18,725 bases of DNA from Candidatus Woesearchaeota archaeon (GTDB lineage Archaea > Nanobdellota > Nanobdellia > Woesearchaeales > GW2011-AR4), in NCBI GenBank assembly GCA_016185955.1, contig JACPMQ010000018.1:1-18725 (forward strand). Direction: 5' to 3'. The stretch's first letter is position 1. Each line of letters opens with the position of its first letter. Positions 12,210 to 18,725 of the stretch are shown here, piece after piece. The notes beneath the pieces were generated by a model. The model was given only the letters and a program-made list of their open reading frames with translations, had not been told where the DNA came from and ran no database searches. A program made the position numbers and the translations under genes.

Positions 12210-13793
12210 ATGCAAACCTTAGAGCTTAAAAAAAAGGAGATAGTAAACATTTTCCTAAAAAAAGGGCTTTTGATAAGCAACGACATTTTAACTTGTTTTG
12301 AAGACGAAAAGAAATTGGAAGATTTTTCTGCATTAATTGAAAAATCCCCGAAAAATATAACAGTCATCAACAAAAAAATACAAGGCGTTTTGGCTTCCAA
12401 TCAAGAGCTGGATTTGAATTGGGCTGAGATTGAAAGAATTGAAGCAATTTCAGAGAAAAAAGGCACTTTTATAGAAGAATTATTTAATCAAATCAAGCAA
12501 CAGCAAAAACCTATAAGTTCTCCAGACACAAACAATAATATAAAAGTAATTTTTTCATACAATGCGGCAGCAAAAAAACGCGAAGTAACTGATTTTGTGC
12601 AGTATTTCAACAGCAGATACGCTTTAGTATCAAAACTCCTGAAACAAAGGCCCGAACTCCAAAATATAACTTCAATAAGCAGGCTTGCAAACAAAAAAGA
12701 AAGAGAGCAAGTATCAATTATAGGCATGGTTGTTGATAAGCAATACACCAAGAACGGCAATTGTATCCTTGCAATAGAAGACCCGACAGCAAAAATAAAC
12801 GCGCTTATAAACAAAAATAAGCCTGAACTGTTCAAGCTTACAAAAGATATAGTATTAGACGAAGTAATAGGCATAGTTGGTGTTAATGGTGATAACACTA
12901 TTTTCTCAAGCAACATCCTTTTTCCGGATATACCTCTAGATAAGGAAGTAAAAAAAACCAAAGATGAAGTTTATGCAATTTTTTTATCAGACTTGCATGT
13001 AGGATCAAAAAAGTTTTTAGCAGAAGACTTCAGCAAATTTTTGAAATGGATAAATTGTTCTTTGGGCAATGATTCACAAAAAGATATAGCATCCAAAGTC
13101 AAATACATTTTTATTATTGGTGACTTAGTTGACGGCTGCGGCGTGTATCCCGGGCAAGAAAAAGAACTTGAAATAAAAGATATAAAAGAGCAATACCATT
13201 TATGCGCAGAATTACTTAGTAAAGTACCTAAACATATACCTCTTGTGATATGCCCGGGCAATCATGATGCAATGAGATTAGCTGAGCCGCAACTGCCCGT
13301 GTACAAAGATTTTGCAGAACCGCTTTATGCCCTTCCAAATGCAGTTATTGTGTCAAACCCATCTCTCGTGAACATGCATTCCTCAGAAAATTTTTCAGGC
13401 TTCGATGTTCTTCTTTACCATGGCTATTCATTTGATTTTTATGTTTCAGAAGTGGAGTCTATACGAAACAAAGGAGGGTATGACCGCGCGGATCTGATAA
13501 TGAAATTTTTATTGCAAAAGAGGCATTTAGCGCCATCATACACATCCACCTTGTATGTTCCTGATACGGAGGTAGATAATTTGGTTATTTCTTATGTTCC
13601 AGACTTTTTTGTGAGCGGGCATATACACAAAGCAGCCGCAGCCAATTATAAAAACACAACTTTAATTTCAGGCAGCTGTTGGCAGAGCAAAACAGCATTT
13701 CAAGAAAAAGTAGGACACAATCCAGAGCCAAGCAGAGTGCCTTTGGTTAATCTGCAAACACGAGAAATAAAAATGCTAAAATTTGGTAAATAA
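12210..13793 (+). CDS. polB: DNA polymerase D small subunit DP1 (3'-5' exonuclease)
   Basis: A 527-residue proofreading subunit of the archaeal replicative polymerase D. The N-terminal helical region (1-100) and a linker are followed by an OB-fold (about 155-245; 'EQVSIIGMVVDKQYTKNGNCILAIED'). The calcineurin-like phosphodiesterase domain carries SDLHVGS (260-266), GDLVDG (304-309), PGNHDA (349-354), YHG (403-405) and SGHIHKA (469-475). All metal-binding residues are present, so exonuclease activity is expected. The start lies two bases after the orc1 stop, with no separate promoter or Shine-Dalgarno, so translation probably depends on the upstream gene. The symbol follows the archaeal 'polymerase II small subunit' naming, and it is also called DP1. 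Confidence 0.95.
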   Translation: MQTLELKKKEIVNIFLKKGLLISNDILTCFEDEKKLEDFSALIEKSPKNITVINKKIQGVLASNQELDLNWAEIERIEAISEKKGTFIEELFNQIKQQQKPISSPDTNNNIKVIFSYNAAAKKREVTDFVQYFNSRYALVSKLLKQRPELQNITSISRLANKKEREQVSIIGMVVDKQYTKNGNCILAIEDPTAKINALINKNKPELFKLTKDIVLDEVIGIVGVNGDNTIFSSNILFPDIPLDKEVKKTKDEVYAIFLSDLHVGSKKFLAEDFSKFLKWINCSLGNDSQKDIASKVKYIFIIGDLVDGCGVYPGQEKELEIKDIKEQYHLCAELLSKVPKHIPLVICPGNHDAMRLAEPQLPVYKDFAEPLYALPNAVIVSNPSLVNMHSSENFSGFDVLLYHGYSFDFYVSEVESIRNKGGYDRADLIMKFLLQKRHLAPSYTSTLYVPDTEVDNLVISYVPDFFVSGHIHKAAAANYKNTTLISGSCWQSKTAFQEKVGHNPEPSRVPLVNLQTREIKMLKFGK

Positions 13794-13833
13794 TTGCCCA
13801 TAATCCCTTGGTAGGCTAAATAATAAACCTAAA

Positions 13834-16800
13834 ATGAAATCCGAGATAGAAGAATACTTCAAAAATATAGAGCAGGAAGTTGCAGCTGCATATACCTTTG
13901 CAAATGAAGCAAGGAAAAAAGGATATGATGCAGAAGATTATGTATGCATACCTTTAGCTAAAAATATGGCAGAAAGGGTAGAAGGGTTAATTGGAGCATT
14001 AATACCCCGGATAATAAATTCAGGATTGTCCAAAAGAATAAATGAAATTGAGCGTAAATATGGCAAGCTTGATTGGAGAGTTGCTCTTTCAATCTCGCTT
14101 GAAGTTGTCAATGAAAAATTCTGTAAATTTGAAAACAAGATTAAAGCAATGGAAGCAGGCATAAGGGTAGGCTTGGCTTATCTTACTTTAGGAGTTGTTT
14201 CAAGCCCTTTAGAAGGTTTTGTTGAATTAAAGCTAAAAAAGAGAAGAGATAACAAAGAATATTTTTGCCTGATGTATTCCGGCCCTATCAGAAGCGCAGG
14301 AGGCACAGCAGGAGCGTTTTCTGTCATTATTGCAGATTTTATACGCAAGAAGATGGGGTATGAAGCGTATGACGCAACTGAAAAAGAAATAGAGAGAATG
14401 TCCACGGAACTTTATGATTATCATGAGCGCATCACAAATTTACAATATCTCCCCAGCGAAAAGGAAATTCAATTTCTTGTTAAGCATTTGCCTGTTCAAA
14501 TAGATGGAGACCCTTCAGAGGTAATAGAGGTTTCAAACCACAAAGACCTTGATAGAATAGAAACCAACAAGATAAGAAGCGGAGCATGCCTTGTTATGGG
14601 AGAATGTTTAGCCCAGAAAGCATCAAAAATATGGAGCAATATTTCAAAATGGATGAATGATTTTGATTTAGGAAACTGGATTTTTTTAGAAGACTTTTTG
14701 TCATTGCAGAAAAAAGTAAAATCAAAAGACAAGCCGAGCAATGGAAAAGTTTTACCTGTGTATACTTATATAGAAGATCTGGTTGCAGGAAGGCCCGTTT
14801 TAACACACCCTTTAGCAGCAGGAGGCTTTAGGCTAAGATACGGAAGAAGCAGAATTTCTGGCTATTCCTCAACATCAATACACCCATCAACAATGCACAT
14901 TTTAAAAAATTATATAGCCACAGGAACCCAGCTTAAAGTAGAGCGTCCAGGAAAGGCAACTGCAATAACTGTATGTGATACAATTGAAGGTCCTATTGTA
15001 AAGCTGAAGAATGATAGTGTTATGAGGCTTGACGATGAAAAAACTGCGAAAAGGCTAGCAAATGACATCCAGGAAATATTATTTTTAGGAGATATCTTAA
15101 TAAGTTACGGGGACTTTTATAACAGAGCGCACACATTATTGCCGCCGGGCTATTGCGAGGAATGGTGGATTTTGGAAGTAGAGCGCGCCACTGTGAATAA
15201 ATTTGGGGCGCCAGACACAGATAAATTGTCAGCATTCTTGGAAGTAGAAAAACTGCTTTTAGAAAGGCTGTTTAAGGAAGCATTAACAGCTAAAATAAGC
15301 GCAAAAGATGCATTTACAATTTCAAAAAAGCTAAATGTGCCATTGCATCCAAAATACACATACCATTGGAGTTTAATCTCATCAGAGGAGCTTCTGAAAT
15401 TGATGGATTTGCTTCAAAATTCAAAATCAATATCAACCAATGATGAAGTGACAAAAGTAATATTGCCTTACAATGAAGATGCAAAGTCAATTTTTGATAA
15501 AATAGGATTGCCCCATTTAGTTGTAAACAAGGAGTTTATAGTCATAGAAAATGACGACGCTTACGCAATTTCTGAAATATTCAAGGCAAATGCCGGCTCT
15601 AATTTGCTGCAAGAAATAGCTGGTGCAAATAATTCTCTTTCGGTTCTTAACAAATTTTCCAGCGTATTAATAAGGGACAAATCCGGAATTTTTGTAGGCG
15701 CAAGGATGGGAAGACCTGAAAAAGCAAAGATGAGAAAACTTACCGGAAGCCCTCATGTCCTATTTCCAATAGGCGAGGAAGGCGGAAGATTAAGGTCATT
15801 TCAAAGCACTTTTGAAAATAATAAGATAACAGCAGAATTTCCTGTTTTTTATTGTGAAAATTGCAGTAAAAACACTATCTTCAGTGTATGCGAATCATGC
15901 GACAAAAAAACAATAAAAAGGCATTACTGTAATACATGCGGTTTAATAGAAAAAGAGACGTGCAAACACGGTTACACAACAACTTACACAAAGCAGACAA
16001 TAAACATACAATACTATTTTGATGTGTATTTAAAGAAGCTTAACATCCAAACTTATCCTGATTTAATAAAAGGAGTTAGAGGAACTTCAAATAAAAACCA
16101 TGTGCCTGAGCATTTTATGAAAGGGATTTTCAGGGCAAAATACGACCTTTGCGTCAATAAAGACGGAACGACAAGATATGATATGACGCAGCTGCCAATA
16201 ACACATTTTAAGCCAAATGAAATAAATGTTCCTGCCAGCAAGCTTATTGGGTTGGGCTATAGATATGATATTTACGGAGCAGAGCTGAAAAATGAAGAGC
16301 AGATATTAGAGCTTTTACCCCAGGATATAATCTTGCCCGCTTGCAAGGAAAGCCCGGATTTAGGCGCAGATAAAATACTCCTTAATGCAACTTTTTTTAT
16401 TGATGACATCCTTAAGGAATTTTATAAGTTTAAAAAGTTTTATAATATAAACTCAGAAGACGAACTCCCAGGAATTCTTGTGGCTGTTTTAGCGCCGCAT
16501 ACCTCTGCAGCAGTTGTAGGCAGGGTTATAGGGTTTTCAAAAACACAGGGCTTGTTTGCGCATCCGCTTTTCCATGCAGCAACAAGAAGAGACTGCGATG
16601 GAGATGAAGCTTCTGTGATGCTGCTTATGGACGCTTTGCTCAATTTCTCTAAACAATACCTGCCTGACAAAAGAGGCTCCACACAAGATGCCCCCTTGGT
16701 TCTCACATCAAAATTAATTCCGGCAGAAGTTGATGATATGGCATTTGACCTTGACATCAGCTTTAGGTACCCTCTTGAATTTTATGAGGCTTGCATGGAA

Positions 16801-17343
16801 TTTAAAAATCCCCGCGAAGTGGAAATAGAGCAATTTGGCAAAAGATTGGAAACAGAAAAGCAATATTACGGTTTGGGTTTCACGCATCCTGTTACAGATA
16901 TGAATTCAGGAGTTTTATGCTCTGCTTATAAAATAATTCCTTCAATGGAAGACAAGATAAAGGGGCAAATGGAATTAGCTGATAAGATAAGGGCTGTTGA
17001 TGAGTCAGATGTTGCAAGACTTGTCATTGAAAAACATCTTATAAGAGACATAAGGGGCAATTTAAGAAAATTTTCAATGCAGCAATTTAGGTGCAGCACA
17101 TGCAATGAAAAATACAGAAGGCCGCCATTAATAGGGAAGTGCCTTAAATGCAATGGAAAATTAATTTTTACAATATCTGAAGGCTCTATAATAAAATATT
17201 TGGAGCCTGCAATATCTTTGGCAGATAAATATAACTTGCCTTCATACCTTAAACAAAACTTAGAGCTTACAAAAAGAGGCGTTGAAAGCCTCTTCGGAAA
17301 AGAAAAAGAAAGGCAGGAAGGGCTTGGAAGGTGGTTTGGGTAA
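13834..17343 (+). CDS. polC: DNA polymerase D large subunit DP2 (catalytic)
   Basis: A 1169-residue catalytic subunit of polymerase D, the replicative polymerase of most non-crenarchaeal archaea. The N-terminus contains the family block 'YSGPIRSAGGTAGAFSVIIAD' (about 149-169). Mid-protein 'ARMGRPEKAKMRKLTGSPHVLFP' precedes a zinc region (C674, C677, C686, C689, C699, C702). The catalytic centre has 'APHTSAAVVGRVIGF' then 'HAATRRDCDGDEASVMLL' with the two metal-binding aspartates D922 and D924. A C-terminal zinc site (C1087, C1090, C1103, C1106) follows. No intein sits at the DCDGDE motif, a frequent intein site in other archaea. The ATG is 40 bp after DP1 with no good Shine-Dalgarno. It is convergent with agmatine deiminase (8-bp gap). 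Confidence 0.96.
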   Translation: MKSEIEEYFKNIEQEVAAAYTFANEARKKGYDAEDYVCIPLAKNMAERVEGLIGALIPRIINSGLSKRINEIERKYGKLDWRVALSISLEVVNEKFCKFENKIKAMEAGIRVGLAYLTLGVVSSPLEGFVELKLKKRRDNKEYFCLMYSGPIRSAGGTAGAFSVIIADFIRKKMGYEAYDATEKEIERMSTELYDYHERITNLQYLPSEKEIQFLVKHLPVQIDGDPSEVIEVSNHKDLDRIETNKIRSGACLVMGECLAQKASKIWSNISKWMNDFDLGNWIFLEDFLSLQKKVKSKDKPSNGKVLPVYTYIEDLVAGRPVLTHPLAAGGFRLRYGRSRISGYSSTSIHPSTMHILKNYIATGTQLKVERPGKATAITVCDTIEGPIVKLKNDSVMRLDDEKTAKRLANDIQEILFLGDILISYGDFYNRAHTLLPPGYCEEWWILEVERATVNKFGAPDTDKLSAFLEVEKLLLERLFKEALTAKISAKDAFTISKKLNVPLHPKYTYHWSLISSEELLKLMDLLQNSKSISTNDEVTKVILPYNEDAKSIFDKIGLPHLVVNKEFIVIENDDAYAISEIFKANAGSNLLQEIAGANNSLSVLNKFSSVLIRDKSGIFVGARMGRPEKAKMRKLTGSPHVLFPIGEEGGRLRSFQSTFENNKITAEFPVFYCENCSKNTIFSVCESCDKKTIKRHYCNTCGLIEKETCKHGYTTTYTKQTINIQYYFDVYLKKLNIQTYPDLIKGVRGTSNKNHVPEHFMKGIFRAKYDLCVNKDGTTRYDMTQLPITHFKPNEINVPASKLIGLGYRYDIYGAELKNEEQILELLPQDIILPACKESPDLGADKILLNATFFIDDILKEFYKFKKFYNINSEDELPGILVAVLAPHTSAAVVGRVIGFSKTQGLFAHPLFHAATRRDCDGDEASVMLLMDALLNFSKQYLPDKRGSTQDAPLVLTSKLIPAEVDDMAFDLDISFRYPLEFYEACMEFKNPREVEIEQFGKRLETEKQYYGLGFTHPVTDMNSGVLCSAYKIIPSMEDKIKGQMELADKIRAVDESDVARLVIEKHLIRDIRGNLRKFSMQQFRCSTCNEKYRRPPLIGKCLKCNGKLIFTISEGSIIKYLEPAISLADKYNLPSYLKQNLELTKRGVESLFGKEKERQEGLGRWFG

Positions 17344-17351
17344 GCGTGTCT

Positions 17352-18392
17352 TTACGGCTGCTGCTGCGTGCAGCAATGCAATGTCCCAAACCCGCGCACC
17401 ATAACGCTGCAATTAATCCCTGCAATTTTTCTTTCAGGAAACAATTTTTGCAAAATCTTTATTGCTTTTTTATCATTTTTATGTTTGAATGTAGGCACTA
17501 AAACAGCTTTATTGCTTATGTAAAAATTGAGATAGCTAGCAGGCAACCTTTCTCCGTTGTAGGTTACGGCAGCAGGCATCGGAATTTTGGCTATCTTTAA
17601 TTTGTTTCCATCTTCATCAGTCATTTTTTTTAGAAGCTCATAGTTCTCTTTTAGTATTTGGTGATTTTCATCATTTTTATTATCTTCATAGGCGCAAACT
17701 ATCGTGTTTTTGTTTACAAATCTGGCAACATCATCTACATGCCCATCAGTGTCATCCCCCTTAATTCCTTTTTTTAGCCACAAAACTTTGGAAGCATTAA
17801 GGTATTCCTTCAAATAGTACTCAATCTCTTTTTTATTAAGTCCCGGATTTCTGTTTTTATTTAACAAGCATTGCTCAGTTGTTAGCACTAATCCGCTGCC
17901 ATTGACATCTATTGAGCCACCTTCAAATACAATATCTGGCTTGAACATTGGAATTCTTATCTTCTGGTTTATTTTATATGGAACAGAATCATCAGCTTTA
18001 AGCTCCTCATATTTATTGCCCCAAGCATTGAAATTCCATTTTAGCATTGCAAGCTTTTTTTTATTTGAAATTAAAAAAATAGGGCCATAATCGCGAATCC
18101 ATGCATCCACGTTTTTTATTCTATAAAAGAGAATTTTTGAGAAGCCAATTGAGCAGCTATTCAGCTTATTAATTGCCCTTGACTCTATTTTTTTATCATT
18201 TACTAAAATATTAACCTTCTCTGAGGTATGAACCTCTTTAATAAGTTTGAGGTAGCTATTTTCAACCTCAGAAATGTTATTTGGCCATGTTTCTTTATTG
18301 TAGGGCCATGAAATCCATACAGCCTCTTGCCTTTCCCATTCTGCAGGCATCCTATATTCCAGTTTTTTTGGAGTATTCTTAATCAATATCAT
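17352..18392 (-). CDS. aguA: Agmatine deiminase
   Basis: A 346-residue enzyme of the peptidylarginine-deiminase fold that converts agmatine to N-carbamoylputrescine plus ammonia. Motifs: 'MPAEWERQEAVWISWP' near the start, 'DAWIRDYGPIF' (96-106), 'FEGGSIDVNG' (156-165), 'GDDTDGHVDDVARF' (212-225, catalytic His), 'LVPTF' (298-302), and C-terminal 'GFGTLHCCTQQQP' with the catalytic cysteine C340. The usual HCITQQ is HCCTQQ here, giving an extra adjacent cysteine. The length is close to the family norm. It lies 32 bp after the amidase gene on the same strand, so the two form the agmatine-to-putrescine operon. M15 is an alternative start, but M1 is kept because it leaves a normal gap. Confidence 0.93.
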   Translation of the reverse strand: MILIKNTPKKLEYRMPAEWERQEAVWISWPYNKETWPNNISEVENSYLKLIKEVHTSEKVNILVNDKKIESRAINKLNSCSIGFSKILFYRIKNVDAWIRDYGPIFLISNKKKLAMLKWNFNAWGNKYEELKADDSVPYKINQKIRIPMFKPDIVFEGGSIDVNGSGLVLTTEQCLLNKNRNPGLNKKEIEYYLKEYLNASKVLWLKKGIKGDDTDGHVDDVARFVNKNTIVCAYEDNKNDENHQILKENYELLKKMTDEDGNKLKIAKIPMPAAVTYNGERLPASYLNFYISNKAVLVPTFKHKNDKKAIKILQKLFPERKIAGINCSVMVRGFGTLHCCTQQQP

Positions 18393-18424
18393 AACATTAA
18401 AATGAATATTGCCGTATACGCCTT

Positions 18425-18725
18425 TTATAAATTTATTTGCCCGTAAAACTTTGGCTGTCTGTTTTTAAGAAAACCCCATCCTTCTTGAGACGTGTAAACC
18501 TTTTTTAAGTCTATTTCTGCTACTAATGCCGTATCTTCTGATTCTGATGCCCTTGCAATTACCTCCCCAAAAGGGTCTGCTATGAAAGAACTGCCCCAAA
18601 AATTTATATCTTCTTCCTTGCCAACCCTGTTGGCAGCAGCTACAAAAACACCATTCATGGAGGCATGAGCGCACATAGCATTTTCCCATCTCTTTAATGA
18701 CCATGGCTCATTTTTTTTCATTTCC
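18425..18725 (-). CDS. aguB: N-carbamoylputrescine amidase, C-terminal fragment (5' end outside window)
   Basis: The last 99 or so residues of a nitrilase-superfamily amidase. 'WENAMCAHASMNGVFVAAANRVG' followed by 'DINFWGSSFIADPFGEVIARASE' and a C-terminus ending 'FLKNRQPKFYG' match N-carbamoylputrescine amidase, which releases putrescine, CO2 and ammonia. The catalytic Glu, Lys and Cys lie upstream, outside the window. The frame continues through the window edge, so the Met at 18721 is internal. The pairing with agmatine deiminase supports the substrate. Other nitrilase-family amidases share part of this pattern, but the neighbour makes this the best call. Confidence 0.88.
   Translation of the reverse strand, partial: EMKKNEPWSLKRWENAMCAHASMNGVFVAAANRVGKEEDINFWGSSFIADPFGEVIARASESEDTALVAEIDLKKVYTSQEGWGFLKNRQPKFYGQINL

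Noticed and set aside
16591..16608. Intein at the DP2 catalytic motif
   Set aside because: The DCDGDE motif is continuous and the protein has normal length. MCM Walker A is likewise uninterrupted.
1..18725. tRNA genes
   Set aside because: I saw no segment with paired acceptor ends plus a T-loop GTTCRANNC motif. A tRNAscan-SE run would settle this.

Overview
This window looks like chromosome from an AT-rich archaeon, most likely a DPANN-type lineage (Woesearchaeota/Pacearchaeota-like). The archaeal assignment is firm: TBP, MCM, Orc1/Cdc6, both subunits of polymerase D, Hjc, an Rpp30-type RNase P protein and archaeal TATA boxes are all present. The lineage guess is softer. It rests on the A+T-rich codons, the tiny intergenic gaps, and a SpoIIM/DUF95 protein and a 'QITIF'-type membrane-anchored surface protein of kinds I associate with DPANN genomes.

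Layout. (1) 1-3382, minus strand: a tightly packed operon of three exported or membrane-anchored proteins. They are a Cys-rich protein with three tandem domains, a single-pass pilin-like-anchor protein, and a third protein cut by the window edge. (2) 3490-4804: rnp3 (minus) and tbp (plus) diverge from a shared promoter region containing a 7+7 bp dyad. (3) 4852-7693: mcm, then a structured intergenic segment, then an RPA32-like OB-fold gene. A 37-bp palindrome of 17-bp arms occurs twice, once in the mcm leader and once over the start of the OB-fold gene. The OB-fold gene's C-terminal winged helix is out of frame. (4) 7676-9920: spoIIM-like gene (minus) divergent from rnz-hjc (plus). (5) 9932-10998: one small membrane protein, then about 870 bp without a convincing protein gene. 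This gap holds a promoter-driven, highly structured RNA candidate, a duplicated T-free 57-bp leader, two terminator-like hairpins, AT-rich direct repeats and origin-box-like sites. It is my candidate for the replication origin. (6) 10999-17343: orc1/cdc6 - polymerase D small subunit - polymerase D large subunit, an apparent operon. (7) 17352-18725, minus: agmatine deiminase and the 3' end of an N-carbamoylputrescine amidase, the two-step route from agmatine to putrescine.

How it fits together. The centre is a DNA-replication island next to a probable origin: initiator, helicase, single-strand binding, replicative polymerase and Holliday-junction resolvase. It is interleaved with RNA-maturation and general transcription genes (Rpp30, RNase Z, TBP). 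Several genes (rnz, orc1, spoIIM, rnp3) have a TATA box about 26 nt before the start codon, implying leaderless mRNAs. Others (tbp, mcm, the small membrane protein, the OB-fold gene) have a GGTG-type Shine-Dalgarno 4-6 nt before the start, which I used to correct starts.

Limits. Everything here was read by eye. Product names for universal archaeal genes are secure. The RNA, origin and operator calls are inferences from sequence pattern.
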